A stretch of DNA of 64,000 nt from Pasteurella oralis (GCF_002850605.1 NZ_NXGB01000003.1:284257-348256); one strand, 5' to 3'; shown: positions 19,642-29,522, counted from the stretch's first letter. The notes: generated by a model not told the origin, from the letters alone. A program made the numbers and translations.

Positions 19642-20667
19642 CTATGCTGTATAAAGGGTTTTATTTGGCTCTTTCGCAATTTCACGGGCTAATTTCGGTA
19701 CCAAATAGCCTGAAGTGATACTTTGTAATTCTTTGTAAATTTTTATTGCTTGTTTATCATCAATATAAAAATGGCTTGCGCCTTCTACTTTATCTAGTAA
19801 ATGTAAATAATAAGGCAGAATATTAGCGGTAAACAGTTTATCACCTAATTGTTTTAAAGTATCAGCATTGTCATTGATCCCTTTAAGTAACACTGCTTGG
19901 TTTAATAAGACCACACCAACTTGTTTTAGTTTAATTATTGCTTGTGTTAATTGTTGGTCAATTTCATTTGGATGGTTGATATGTGTCACCATGACACTTT
20001 GTAAACGACAGTTTGCTAACATGTGACAGAGTGCATCTGTAATGCGTTGTGGAATCACAACAGGCAAGCGTGTATGAATGCGCAGACGTTGTAAGTGCGG
20101 TATGTTTTCTAGCTTTTTTATTAACCAGGCTAATTCATGATCTTTTGCCATTAAAGGATCGCCACCAGAAAAAATCACTTCTTCAATTTCTGGGCGAGTA
20201 GAAATATACTCTAATGCTTTTTGCCAGTTTGCTTTATTACCTTTGTTATCAGCGTAAGGAAAATGGCGGCGGAAACAGTATCGACAATTTACAGCACAGC
20301 CGCCTTTAACCATTAATAACAAACGGTTACGATATTTATGTAAAACGCTAGGTATAACCGCATTCTGTTCTTGCAGAGGATCTTGTATAAAGCCTTCTAC
20401 TTGCAAAAACTCATCATTGGCAGTCATCACTTGTAGGAAAAGAGGATCTTTCGGGTTGCCTTTTTCCATTTTAGCGACAAAAGGCAATGGCACTCGCATA
20501 GCAAATAGGCGGCGTGCTTCAATATCTTTTTCAAAAGAGGTAATGGGTAAATTGAGTGTTTTTAATAATATTTTCGGATCGGAAATGGCATTTGCTAGAT
20601 GATCTGTCCAACTTTGTTCTTCTCTAATTGCTATATTTTGAGTTAAAATGTGCACTTTTGAAAACAA
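19642..20667 (-). CDS. epmB: EF-P beta-lysylation protein EpmB (radical SAM)
   Basis: Lysine 2,3-aminomutase-like enzyme that turns (S)-alpha-lysine into (R)-beta-lysine for attachment to EF-P. The 341-residue protein has the radical-SAM CxxxCxxC at Cys124, Cys128 and Cys131 (GCAVNCRYCF), IFSGGDPLMAKD and the VPKLAREI segment. The start is not ATG: a TTG at 20667 gives the length quoted. A GTG at 20655 aligns better with E. coli EpmB (MAHIVTLN against VHILTQN). The gene is divergent from its substrate gene efp with only 23 bp between starts, so each promoter must lie in the other's coding region. Confidence 0.94.
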   Translation of the reverse strand: MFSKVHILTQNIAIREEQSWTDHLANAISDPKILLKTLNLPITSFEKDIEARRLFAMRVPLPFVAKMEKGNPKDPLFLQVMTANDEFLQVEGFIQDPLQEQNAVIPSVLHKYRNRLLLMVKGGCAVNCRYCFRRHFPYADNKGNKANWQKALEYISTRPEIEEVIFSGGDPLMAKDHELAWLIKKLENIPHLQRLRIHTRLPVVIPQRITDALCHMLANCRLQSVMVTHINHPNEIDQQLTQAIIKLKQVGVVLLNQAVLLKGINDNADTLKQLGDKLFTANILPYYLHLLDKVEGASHFYIDDKQAIKIYKELQSITSGYLVPKLAREIAKEPNKTLYTA

Positions 20668-20690
20668 TCTCTTTATAACTTGAGGATAAT

Positions 20691-21257
20691 ATGGCTACAT
20701 ATACTACCAGTGATTTCAAACCAGGTCTAAAATTTATGCAAGATGGTGAACCTTGCGTGATCGTTGAAAATGAATTTGTTAAACCTGGAAAAGGTCAGGC
20801 ATTCACTCGCACGCGTATCCGTAAATTAATTTCTGGCAAAGTATTGGATGTGAACTTCAAATCTGGTACTTCAGTTGAAGCTGCTGATGTAATGGACTTA
20901 AACTTAACTTACTCATACAAAGATGATGCATTCTGGTATTTCATGCATCCAGAAACATTTGAACAATATTCAGCTGATGCGAAAGCCGTTGGTGATGCAG
21001 AAAAATGGTTATTAGACCAAGCAGATTGTATCGTGACATTATGGAATGGTTCTCCTATCTCAATTACACCACCAAACTTTGTAGAATTAGAAATTGTCGA
21101 TACCGACCCAGGCTTGAAAGGTGATACTGCGGGTACAGGTGGTAAACCTGCAACATTAAGTACGGGCGCGGTAGTCAAAGTCCCTTTATTCGTTCAAATT
21201 GGCGAAGTTATCAAAGTTGATACACGTTCTGGTGAATACGTTTCACGTGTAAAATAA
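20691..21257 (+). CDS. efp: Elongation factor P
   Basis: Relieves ribosome stalling at polyproline stretches. The 188-residue protein has the three KOW/OB domains. Lys34, in [10 protein letters not shown], is the residue that EpmA modifies with beta-lysine made by EpmB; epmB is the divergent neighbour. GAGG before the ATG. A strong terminator follows. Confidence 0.97.
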   Translation: MATYTTSDFKPGLKFMQDGEPCVIVENEFVKPGKGQAFTRTRIRKLISGKVLDVNFKSGTSVEAADVMDLNLTYSYKDDAFWYFMHPETFEQYSADAKAVGDAEKWLLDQADCIVTLWNGSPISITPPNFVELEIVDTDPGLKGDTAGTGGKPATLSTGAVVKVPLFVQIGEVIKVDTRSGEYVSRVK

Positions 21258-21288
21258 GCAAATTTTGATTGCTATAATGTGATAAGTG

Positions 21289-21320
21289 AAGGCAAGCAAA
21301 GAAGCTTGCCTTTATTTTTC
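21289..21320 (+). terminator. Intrinsic terminator of efp
   Basis: AAGGCAAGC (21289-21297) pairs with GCTTGCCTT (21304-21312), followed by TATTTTT. Confidence 0.85.
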
Positions 21321-21432
21321 TTTGTCAAGATAAAATCTCTTTCTATTTATCCTTGTTACAATCTCACCTAGCAAATTCGGGCTAATCTCTTTACAATACA
21401 GACAATTTTAAATTTTATTTTGAGGTTTAGCT

Positions 21433-22533
21433 TTGAGCGATTTACTCACTGAAATATTTACACTGGAGCCACAGGATAATGCGCGTTTGCAAGCATTGTG
21501 TGGGGCATATGAAGGTAATTTACAACTGATTGAAAAATCATTGAACTTAACAATTTTACGTCGTAATTTTACTTTTACTATTCAAGCTAACACGCAGGAA
21601 AATAAGCTTCATCATGCTACTTTGCTGAAAAGTGCGGCTAAATTAATTCAAGTTTTGTATTTAGAAACCGCACCTGTGCGTGGCCAAATTAAAGCGCTGG
21701 ATTTAGAAGATGTACATATCGCTATTCAAGAAAGTCGTATTTTAGTACAACAGAGTGAAGATACTGAAGGCAGCAAAGTATATGCTTCTTCAATTAAAAC
21801 CAAACGTGGTTTGATTAAGCCACGTGGTCCGAATCAAGTTCAATATTTACATAATATTTTTCGGCATGATATCAGTTTTGGTATTGGTCCTGCGGGGACA
21901 GGGAAAACTTTTTTGGCAGTAGCGGCAGCGGTTGAGGCTTTAGAAAAGCAGGACGTCCGTCGAATTTTGTTGACTCGTCCAGCAGTAGAAGCAGGCGAAA
22001 AATTAGGTTTTTTACCTGGTGATTTAGGGCAAAAAATTGAACCTTATTTACGTCCACTGTATGACGCACTTTTTGAGATGTTAGGTTTTGAGCGTGTGCA
22101 AAAATTAATGGAACGTAATGTGATTGAAATTGCACCTTTAGCTTATATGCGTGGTCGTACTTTGAATGATAGCTTTATTATTCTTGATGAAAGCCAAAAT
22201 ACCACAGTCGAACAAATGAAGATGTTTTTAACGCGTATCGGTTTTAATTCAAAGGCAGTTATTACGGGTGATATTACGCAGATTGACTTACCACGTAGCC
22301 AAAAATCAGGCTTACGTCATGCTATTGAAGTATTAGAACATGTACCAGAACTGAGTTTTAACTATTTTGAAAGTAAAGATATTGTCCGCCATCCAGTAGT
22401 GGCAAAAGTGGTGCAGGCTTATGATGTTTGGGAAGCTCAAGATGAAATGCGTCGTGCTGCAATTGCTGAGCAACGTCGCCAAGAGTTTGCTGAAAAAGAG
22501 CGGTCAGAAAATTCGCTTAATGAGAATACATAA
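21433..22533 (+). CDS. ybeZ: PhoH-like ATPase YbeZ
   Basis: PhoH-family ATPase linked to ribosome maturation together with YbeY. The 366 residues carry an N-terminal KH-like region and a P-loop at 152-159 (GPAGTGKT). The rest follows the family: RPAVEAGEKLGFLPGDL, a Walker B-like IILDESQNTT and the AVITGD motif. The start is TTG, with GAGG six bases upstream; no in-frame ATG lies near. The sequence EITLEPADNARL of E. coli aligns with IFTLEPQDNARL here and supports this start. The stop is directly followed by ybeY. Confidence 0.93.
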   Translation: MSDLLTEIFTLEPQDNARLQALCGAYEGNLQLIEKSLNLTILRRNFTFTIQANTQENKLHHATLLKSAAKLIQVLYLETAPVRGQIKALDLEDVHIAIQESRILVQQSEDTEGSKVYASSIKTKRGLIKPRGPNQVQYLHNIFRHDISFGIGPAGTGKTFLAVAAAVEALEKQDVRRILLTRPAVEAGEKLGFLPGDLGQKIEPYLRPLYDALFEMLGFERVQKLMERNVIEIAPLAYMRGRTLNDSFIILDESQNTTVEQMKMFLTRIGFNSKAVITGDITQIDLPRSQKSGLRHAIEVLEHVPELSFNYFESKDIVRHPVVAKVVQAYDVWEAQDEMRRAAIAEQRRQEFAEKERSENSLNENT

Positions 22534-23001
22534 ATGAAACAAGTGATCATTGATTTACAAATTGCTACTGAACATCGAGAAAACTTACCGAGTGAAGCAC
22601 AAATTCAAGCATGGGCAAATCGAGCATTACAGCCTAAATTGTCAGATGTGGAAATGACAGTACGCATTGTAGATGAAGCTGAGAGCCATGAGTTAAACTT
22701 GACTTATCGTGGTAAAGATAAACCCACAAATGTGCTTTCTTTTCCCTTTGAGTGTCCAGATGAAGTCGAACTTAGCTTGTTAGGCGATTTAGTTATTTGT
22801 CGCCAAGTTGTAGAAAAGGAAGCACAGCAGCAAGGTAAAGCGCTGATGGCACATTGGGCGCATATGATTGTGCATGGGAGTTTACATTTACTGGGTTATG
22901 ATCATATTGACGATGCGGAAGCAGAAGAAATGGAGAGCCTAGAAACTGAAATTATGCAAGCTCTTGGCTTTGATGATCCTTATTTGAGTGAGAAAGCATA
23001 A
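22534..23001 (+). CDS. ybeY: Endoribonuclease YbeY (rRNA maturation factor)
   Basis: Metal-dependent RNase needed for 16S rRNA 3' end maturation and ribosome quality control. The 155-residue protein has the UPF0054 zinc motif [11 protein letters not shown] with His114, His118 and His124, and the conserved [15 protein letters not shown] segment. It begins on the base after the ybeZ stop, so the two are coupled, as in most bacteria. Confidence 0.95.
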   Translation: MKQVIIDLQIATEHRENLPSEAQIQAWANRALQPKLSDVEMTVRIVDEAESHELNLTYRGKDKPTNVLSFPFECPDEVELSLLGDLVICRQVVEKEAQQQGKALMAHWAHMIVHGSLHLLGYDHIDDAEAEEMESLETEIMQALGFDDPYLSEKA

Positions 23002-23017
23002 AAATTTTGTAAAAATA

Positions 23018-23053
23018 GACCACACTTTTAAACCATTTTGTAAAATAGTGGTC
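23018..23053. terminator. Degenerate uptake-signal inverted pair after ybeY
   Basis: GACCAC (23018-23023) faces GTGGTC (23048-23053) in a stretch that resembles a decayed USS pair (ACCACACTT for ACCGCACTT). There is no clear T tract. Confidence 0.35.
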
Positions 23054-23133
23054 AAAGAAAACCTAAATTTAATCAGGGGAAAATAGGTAATCTTGTATTG
23101 GATTTTCCCTCGTCATGAGCAAGATAGGAAGAA

Positions 23134-23745
23134 ATGATGTTTAAAAAATTACTAATTGGCTTATCGATGTTAAGTTTAACAGCATGTGTTGCTTATTATC
23201 CTTATCCACAATATGAGCCTCAATATGAACCTAAATTTGAGCCTCCTTTTGAGCACAGTGAATCCCCAAGAAAGCCAAAAGTGAATACGCCGCAATATAA
23301 AATTTCTACTGAACAAATGCACAAGTTCGTTTTGGCGCAAAATAATACGCATAGTTGTTTAGACCCAGAATTAGGAAAACAACAAGATCAGCGTTTAACT
23401 GCCTTAGAAAAACAAGTATTGAAAGATTTAGTATATGAAGAATTAGTGAAAATTGTTGGAAAAGAGAATGCGCAAACGATTTATGATGACCCTGAATCTT
23501 ATCGCTATTTTCAGTTCAAATATAAACAAGTAAAACATGATATTACCAATATTCGTGAGCGTGATTGCCGTACATTAAAAGAACGTTATCAACAGCGATT
23601 TAAAGAAGCTAGACGTGCACGTGGATTAGAAGAGCCGCGTGATACTTCAATTCATGGTCGTATCCAAGAACAACAAAAATCGATTGAACGCCGAATTCGT
23701 GATCAGCAAGAAGAAATGGAACGTCGTATGAAATCACCATTTTAA
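23134..23745 (+). CDS. Putative lipoprotein, function unknown
   Basis: I do not recognise a named family. The 203-residue product has a lipoprotein signal with lipobox LTAC, cysteine at residue 18. A proline/glutamate/tyrosine-rich stretch follows, with short repeats (PQYEPQYEPKFEPPFE, residues ~25-40). The rest is a charged, largely helical domain rich in Arg, Glu and Gln (RIQEQQKSIERRIRDQQEEMERR), likely coiled coil at the C terminus. It lies 15 bp before tmcA. Two adjacent ATG codons could start it. Probably a Pasteurellaceae outer-membrane or periplasmic lipoprotein. Confidence 0.75.
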   Translation: MMFKKLLIGLSMLSLTACVAYYPYPQYEPQYEPKFEPPFEHSESPRKPKVNTPQYKISTEQMHKFVLAQNNTHSCLDPELGKQQDQRLTALEKQVLKDLVYEELVKIVGKENAQTIYDDPESYRYFQFKYKQVKHDITNIRERDCRTLKERYQQRFKEARRARGLEEPRDTSIHGRIQEQQKSIERRIRDQQEEMERRMKSPF

Positions 23746-23760
23746 TGGGCATGAATTGAT

Positions 23761-25728
23761 ATGACCAGACATGTGGTTTTTTGGCAAGGTACTGAAGCAC
23801 TACTTGTACAGCAATGTTTATATCAGATTGATCATTTAATACAACAAAAAAGTGCGGTATGGATTGGTGAATGTTTACCGCACTTTACTTCTATTCCTCA
23901 TTTTCCTTTTCACACAGCAAAAAATTTGCTAGGTCGTGAGTTTTCATTAATTATTTATAATGGTTGGCAAGGGCTAAATTTAGAAGCCTTAGCAGTAGCA
24001 AGTGGTACTTTAACCCTGCAAGGTATCTTGTTGATTTTACTTCCTGACTGGCAGGATTTAGTGAGTCAGCCTGATCAAGATAGTTTACGTTGGTGTGGTG
24101 AAGAACAACCAATTACAACACCGCATTTTAGCCGCTTTTTCCAACAAAAAGTGGCTAAATATGCGTTTCCAGTTTATCACAAACAGACAATTCCCCCTTT
24201 TGTTTTAGCTTCTCTCCAGACAACGATATCTCAACATACACAACATTTAAGCAATAAAGTACCTACTTTTGAACAGCAGCAGATTTTATCTCAGCTGATA
24301 CAAGAAAGTGTGCCCATTTTTATTGTGACAGCAAAACGTGGACGTGGTAAATCTGCTTTAGCTGGTTTATGGGCAAAATATTTAGTACAACAAAAGCAGC
24401 CTGTGATTCTGACTGCGCCAAATAAAAATGCGGTCAATGTGTTACGAGAATTTGCTGATGTGGATGTGCAATTTCTGTCGCCAGATCAACTTTATGCGCA
24501 AATTCAACAAAACCCACAGCAATTTGAACAACATTGGTTATTAATTGATGAAGCTGCCATGATTCCTTTGCCATTACTTAATCATCTCACTGCAAGTTTT
24601 AAACAAGTTTTATGTACCACAACAATGCAAAGCTATGAAGGTACTGGACGAGGGTTTTTACTTAAATTCATGGCAAATCTTAAGCGTCCTTTTGTACACT
24701 TGCAATTGCACACTCCTTTGCGTTGGCAAAAGCAGGATAAATTAGAAGCTTTTATTGATGAGTTACTGTTATTGCAAGCTGAGGATCAATTGTTACAACT
24801 CGAAAAGAGCGTGACAACTACATTCACTTACCAAGCCTACACGCAACAACAACTGGTTACACAACAAAAAATAATACCTTTTTATGCGTTGTTAACATTA
24901 GCGCATTACCGTACTTCACCCGTTGATCTACGGCGTTTATTTGATGCACCAAAACAGCAATTTTATGTTGCAGAAAGTGCACATCAGCTTGTCGGTGCGA
25001 TTTGGTTGGTAGAGGAAGGGGGGCTTATCGATGAGCAATTGATTTGGGCAATTGAACGTGGTATTCGTCGACCAAGAGGTAATTTAGTTGCACAAGCCCT
25101 TTGTTTTCAAGCACACTTGCCTGATGCTTGCCGTTTGAAATCTGGGCGTATTTCACGTATTGCCGTGTTACCACAATGGCAGCAGCAAGGAATAGGGAGG
25201 CAACTTGTTGATACCTTAGTACAAGACTGCCAAGTCGATTTTCTTTCTGTCAGTTTTGGTTACACCACCGCATTAGCGTATTTTTGGCAAAAGTGCGGTT
25301 TCTTTTTGGTGAATTTAGGCGAGCAAAAAGAGGCGAGTAGTGGTTGTTATTCAGTGATTGCTGTAAAACCATTAACTGCACAAGGTGAACAGTTTTGTCA
25401 GCAGGCTAAATCCCAATTTGAACGTAATTTGGCATTTTCTTTTCATCCTTTGCGAACTGAATTTGTATTATCTACACAAGATTGGCAATTATTGCCACAA
25501 GATATTACTATTTTACAGAAATTTGCTGATTATCATACTACGCTGTCCGCTTGCTTACCTTCAATTCAGCGTTTAATGGCTGTTTCCAGCGAACAAGATT
25601 GTCCAAGCTTAAGCGCATATTGCCAACATCGCCACACCACTCAATTAGCACTAAGTAAACAAAATTGGTTGAAAAGTTGTCGTTTAGAAGTCAAGAAAAT
25701 GTTGCAAAAATATACAACAGTTTTATGA
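23761..25728 (+). CDS. tmcA: tRNA(Met) cytidine acetyltransferase TmcA
   Basis: Makes N4-acetylcytidine at the wobble position of elongator tRNA-Met using ATP and acetyl-CoA. The 655-residue protein has the N-terminal DUF1726 domain and an RNA-helicase-like module with Walker A AKRGRGKSAL (191-200) and Walker B LLIDEAAMIPL (~255-265). The GNAT domain includes RIAVLPQWQQQGIGRQL near 470-486. Length is close to E. coli TmcA (671). An inverted pair of uptake signals lies within the coding sequence (see 23850-23885), encoding KSAVWIGECLPHF. Confidence 0.93.
   Translation: MTRHVVFWQGTEALLVQQCLYQIDHLIQQKSAVWIGECLPHFTSIPHFPFHTAKNLLGREFSLIIYNGWQGLNLEALAVASGTLTLQGILLILLPDWQDLVSQPDQDSLRWCGEEQPITTPHFSRFFQQKVAKYAFPVYHKQTIPPFVLASLQTTISQHTQHLSNKVPTFEQQQILSQLIQESVPIFIVTAKRGRGKSALAGLWAKYLVQQKQPVILTAPNKNAVNVLREFADVDVQFLSPDQLYAQIQQNPQQFEQHWLLIDEAAMIPLPLLNHLTASFKQVLCTTTMQSYEGTGRGFLLKFMANLKRPFVHLQLHTPLRWQKQDKLEAFIDELLLLQAEDQLLQLEKSVTTTFTYQAYTQQQLVTQQKIIPFYALLTLAHYRTSPVDLRRLFDAPKQQFYVAESAHQLVGAIWLVEEGGLIDEQLIWAIERGIRRPRGNLVAQALCFQAHLPDACRLKSGRISRIAVLPQWQQQGIGRQLVDTLVQDCQVDFLSVSFGYTTALAYFWQKCGFFLVNLGEQKEASSGCYSVIAVKPLTAQGEQFCQQAKSQFERNLAFSFHPLRTEFVLSTQDWQLLPQDITILQKFADYHTTLSACLPSIQRLMAVSSEQDCPSLSAYCQHRHTTQLALSKQNWLKSCRLEVKKMLQKYTTVL
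23850..23885. repeat. Inverted uptake-signal pair inside tmcA
   Basis: AAGTGCGGT (23850-23858) and ACCGCACTT (23877-23885) face each other 18 bp apart within coding DNA. Such pairs normally sit at gene ends as terminators. Confidence 0.85.
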
Positions 25729-25766
25729 TATTGTTATCTTACTAAAGCAATGGGGGAGGAAGCATA

Positions 25767-25955
25767 ATGAGCGAAAACACTAAGAAAAAAAGCTTATTGC
25801 GTAGAGTTTGGGATGAATATAATAAATTCTGTAAAGATATTGGTGTAGAACGTGGTGGGGGTAGAGGTTGTTGTTGCGTGCCAGTTGTGAAATTTGATGA
25901 AGATTGGACACCAGAAGAAAAAGCGGCGCAAGAAGCAAAAAAGAAAACATTTTAG
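25767..25955 (+). CDS. Small conserved Pasteurellaceae protein (DUF5363-like)
   Basis: 62-residue, very charged protein: a basic N-terminal helix (KKKSLLRRVWDEYNKFCKDIGV), a glycine/cysteine segment (ERGGGRGCCCVPVVKFDED) and a lysine/alanine tail. GGGGGAGG lies before the ATG. The pattern resembles the small DUF5363 proteins found next to tmcA or mfd in Haemophilus; I am moderately sure. The three adjacent cysteines are unusual and could bind metal or be lipidated, but no signal peptide is seen. Function unknown. Confidence 0.7.
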   Translation: MSENTKKKSLLRRVWDEYNKFCKDIGVERGGGRGCCCVPVVKFDEDWTPEEKAAQEAKKKTF

Positions 25956-25963
25956 AGAGGAAA

Positions 25964-25986
25964 CCAAGTTTAGCTTGGCTTTTTTA
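25964..25986 (+). terminator. Terminator after the small conserved gene
   Basis: CCAAG / CTTGG hairpin with a TTTAG loop, then CTTTTTT, nine bases after the stop codon. Confidence 0.7.
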
Positions 25987-26009
25987 CTGGTTTTTTATAC
26001 AGATATTTA

Positions 26010-26038
26010 TTGGAAAAAAGCCTAAACTAGGCTACACT
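26010..26038 (+). promoter_or_regulatory. Predicted mfd promoter with palindromic spacer
   Basis: TTGGAA, exactly 17 bp, then TACACT. The spacer is mostly a perfect inverted repeat, AGCCTA-AAC-TAGGCT (26019-26033), which could be an operator. Confidence 0.5.
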
Positions 26039-26084
26039 GTGCTCCATCTTTTCATTTTATTTTATCTCACAATATACTGTAGTT

Positions 26085-29000
26085 ATGACAACCACCTATT
26101 TTGATTTAACTATTCCAACCGAAGCTAATGATCATAAAATTTTAGGTAATGTGCTATCTGGAGCTGAGGCGTTGATCATCAGTGAAATTGCTAGTCAGTA
26201 TCATGGATTAAGTATCGTAGTGACTGCGGATACTCGAAGTGCGGTACGTTTAGAAAAAATTTTGTCACAATTCAGTCAACAAAAAATTACTTTCTTTCCT
26301 GATTGGGAAACTTTACCGTATGATGCATTTTCCCCCCATCAAGAGATTATCTCCTCACGTTTAAGTGCCTTATTCCAATTGCAACATAGCCAAAATGGGA
26401 TTTTCATTTTACCTATTAGCACGTTAATGCAGCGTTTATGTCCACCAGAATTTTTACAACATAATGTTTTATTAATTAAAAAAGGCGATCGTCTAAAAAT
26501 TGAGAAAATGCGTTTGCAACTGGAGAGCGCAGGTTATCGTGCAGTAGAACAAGTTTTGGCGCATGGAGAATACGCGGTTCGTGGTGCATTGTTAGATTTA
26601 TTTCCTATGGGGAGTACACAGCCGTTTCGCTTGGATTTTTTTGATGATGAAATCGATTCTATTCGCACTTTTGATGTTGATACGCAACGCACATTAGCTG
26701 AAATTAACTCGATTAATTTGTTGCCCGCACATGAATTTCCTACGGATGATAAAGGGATCGAGTTCTTCCGAGCGCAATTTCGCGAAACTTTTGGCGAAAT
26801 TCGCCGAGATCCAGAACATATTTATCAGCAAGTAAGTAAAGGCACGTTAATTTCAGGGATTGAATATTGGCAACCACTTTTTTTTGAACAAATGGTAAGT
26901 CTGTTTGACTATTTACCTAAGCAGAGTTTATGGCTGGATTTAGGTGACATTCAAGCACAGGGTGAGCGTTTCTATCAAGATGCACAACAACGCTATGAAA
27001 GCCGCAAAGTGGATCCTATGCGTCCATTATTGCCCCCAGAGCGCTTGTGGCAACGCATTGATGAGATTTATCATCAGTTAAAACAATACCCAAGGATAAG
27101 CTTAAAAAATGAGAAGCTCCGCTCTTCTGCTCGTCAGAAAAATTTAGCGTTACAAGCTTTACCTGAACTCACTATTCAATCGCAACAAAAAGAACCTTTG
27201 AAATTGTTACGTCAATTTACGGAACAGTTTGCAGGCAGCATTGTCTTTTCAGTAGAAACAGAAGGACGGCGTGAAACCTTATTAGATTTGCTATCTCCAC
27301 TTAAAATAAAACCTCAAAAACTGACCGCACTTTCGCAAGTTACACAGCCTTATAACTTATTAATCAGTGCGTTAGAGCAAGGATTTGTGATAGCGCAAGA
27401 ACCACCTTTGGCAGTAATTACTGAAACAGAGCTATTAGGCGAACGAGTACAACAGCGTAACCGAGATAAACGGAAATCTGTGAACCCAGATACGTTAATC
27501 CGCAATCTTGCTGAGTTAAAAATTGGGCAGCCAGTAGTACATTTAGAGCATGGTGTAGGGCGTTATGCTGGCTTAGTCACTCTTGAAAATGGTGGGATTA
27601 GTGCTGAGTATTTGTTACTAAATTATGCAAATGAATCTAAGCTTTATGTGCCAGTTTCATCATTGCATTTAATTAGCCGCTATGTCGGTGGTTCAGATGA
27701 AAGTGCGCCATTACATAAGCTTGGTAGTGACGCATGGGTGAGAGCACGTCAGAAAGCGGCTGAAAAAATTCGTGATGTGGCAGCGGAATTACTTGATGTG
27801 TATGCACAGCGCGAAGCGCAGAAAGGTTTTGCTTTTCAGTATGATCGAGAAGAGTTTCAACAATTTGCAGCTACTTTCCCTTTTGAAGAAACTGTTGATC
27901 AAGAAATAGCAATTAATGCAGTGATTTCTGATATGTGTCAGCCAAAAGCGATGGATCGACTAGTTTGTGGTGATGTGGGTTTTGGTAAAACAGAAGTCGC
28001 AATGCGAGCGGCATTTTTAGCCGTCATGAACCAGAAACAAGTTGCTGTATTAGTGCCTACGACATTGTTAGCACAACAACATTATGAAAATTTTAAAGAT
28101 CGCTTTGCGAATTTGCCCGTAAATGTGGAAGTACTTTCTCGCTTTAAAACAGCAAAAGAACAAAAGCAAGTATTGCAACATTTAGTCGAAGGAAAAGTCG
28201 ATATTTTAATTGGCACCCATAAATTACTTCAATCAGATGTGCAATTTAGTGATCTGGGATTGTTGATTATTGATGAAGAACACCGATTTGGGGTACGTCA
28301 AAAAGAACGTATTAAGCAATTACGTGCCAATATTGATATTTTGACTTTAACTGCTACGCCAATACCACGTACGTTAAATATGGCAATGCATGGTATTCGT
28401 GATTTATCCATTATTTCAACACCACCAGCACGCCGTTTAACAATTAAAACTTTCGTTAAACAAGCTGATGATAGCATTATTCGCGAAGCCATTTTGCGTG
28501 AAACTCTGCGCGGTGGGCAGGTTTATTATTTACATAATGATGTGGCAAGTATTGAAAATTGTGCTGAAAAACTGACCGCACTTGTACCTGAAGCACGTAT
28601 TACGATTGGACATGGACAAATGCGCGAGCGTGAACTTGAGCGTGTTATGTCAGATTTTTATCATCAGCGTTTCAATGTACTTGTTTGTTCAACGATTATT
28701 GAAACGGGTATTGATGTGCCTACGGCAAATACGATCATTATTGAACGTGCGGATAATTTTGGTTTAGCACAATTACATCAGCTACGTGGTCGGGTAGGTC
28801 GTTCTCATCATCAAGCATATGCTTATTTGTTAACGCCGCCTGCAAAAGCGATGACGAAAGATGCTCAAAAACGTCTTGAGGCATTAGAAAGTCTAGATAA
28901 TTTGGGAGCTGGTTTTATACTTGCTACACATGATCTGGAAATTCGAGGTGCTGGGGAATTATTAGGCTCCGAGCAAAGTGGACAGATTGAATCCATTGGT

Positions 29001-29522
29001 TTCTCACTTTATATGGATTTATTGGAAAGTGCGGTGAAGGCGTTAAAAGCAGGTCGTGAACCTTCGCTAGATGAATTGACTCAGCAGCAAGTAGAAATTG
29101 ATTTGCGCTTACCTGCCTTATTACCAGAAGATTATTTAGGTGATGTGAATATGCGTTTGTCTTTTTATAAGCGTATTGCAGGTGCTGAACATAAAAATGC
29201 CTTAGATGAATTGAAAGTGGAACTCATTGACCGTTTTGGCGCACTACCAGAAGCAACACGCCATTTATTTCAGATTGCTGAATTACGTCAATTAGCGAAG
29301 CAGATCCAGATTCAAAAAATTGATGGTAATGCACAAGGTGGCTTTATTGAGTTTCTAGCAACAGCTGAATTGGATCCAATGAAATTTTTACAGCTAATTC
29401 AAGCTGAACCAACGGTTTATCGTTTTGATGGTCCAACAAAGTTTAGATTTAATAAAGCGTTTAGTAGTCACAAAGAGCGGTTAGATTTTGTGGAAAATCT
29501 ACTGAAGGCGATTTTAGGTTAG
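26085..29522 (+). CDS. mfd: Transcription-repair coupling factor Mfd
   Basis: Translocase that removes stalled RNA polymerase from DNA lesions and recruits UvrA. The 1145-residue protein is complete: UvrB-like N-terminal modules; the RNA polymerase interaction domain with the GQPVVHLEHGVGRYAGL segment near residue 480; a RecG-like motor with Walker A GDVGFGKTE (~630), the DEEH box (IIDEEHRFG), TATPIPRTL and QLRGRVGRS; and the C-terminal TRCF domain. Length matches E. coli (1148). Several uptake signals lie inside the gene. Confidence 0.96.
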   Translation: MTTTYFDLTIPTEANDHKILGNVLSGAEALIISEIASQYHGLSIVVTADTRSAVRLEKILSQFSQQKITFFPDWETLPYDAFSPHQEIISSRLSALFQLQHSQNGIFILPISTLMQRLCPPEFLQHNVLLIKKGDRLKIEKMRLQLESAGYRAVEQVLAHGEYAVRGALLDLFPMGSTQPFRLDFFDDEIDSIRTFDVDTQRTLAEINSINLLPAHEFPTDDKGIEFFRAQFRETFGEIRRDPEHIYQQVSKGTLISGIEYWQPLFFEQMVSLFDYLPKQSLWLDLGDIQAQGERFYQDAQQRYESRKVDPMRPLLPPERLWQRIDEIYHQLKQYPRISLKNEKLRSSARQKNLALQALPELTIQSQQKEPLKLLRQFTEQFAGSIVFSVETEGRRETLLDLLSPLKIKPQKLTALSQVTQPYNLLISALEQGFVIAQEPPLAVITETELLGERVQQRNRDKRKSVNPDTLIRNLAELKIGQPVVHLEHGVGRYAGLVTLENGGISAEYLLLNYANESKLYVPVSSLHLISRYVGGSDESAPLHKLGSDAWVRARQKAAEKIRDVAAELLDVYAQREAQKGFAFQYDREEFQQFAATFPFEETVDQEIAINAVISDMCQPKAMDRLVCGDVGFGKTEVAMRAAFLAVMNQKQVAVLVPTTLLAQQHYENFKDRFANLPVNVEVLSRFKTAKEQKQVLQHLVEGKVDILIGTHKLLQSDVQFSDLGLLIIDEEHRFGVRQKERIKQLRANIDILTLTATPIPRTLNMAMHGIRDLSIISTPPARRLTIKTFVKQADDSIIREAILRETLRGGQVYYLHNDVASIENCAEKLTALVPEARITIGHGQMRERELERVMSDFYHQRFNVLVCSTIIETGIDVPTANTIIIERADNFGLAQLHQLRGRVGRSHHQAYAYLLTPPAKAMTKDAQKRLEALESLDNLGAGFILATHDLEIRGAGELLGSEQSGQIESIGFSLYMDLLESAVKALKAGREPSLDELTQQQVEIDLRLPALLPEDYLGDVNMRLSFYKRIAGAEHKNALDELKVELIDRFGALPEATRHLFQIAELRQLAKQIQIQKIDGNAQGGFIEFLATAELDPMKFLQLIQAEPTVYRFDGPTKFRFNKAFSSHKERLDFVENLLKAILG

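Noticed and set aside
21260..21320. Promoter with perfect extended -10 (TGCTATAAT) after efp
   Set aside because: It points straight into the efp terminator and lacks a -35; probably chance in AT-rich DNA.
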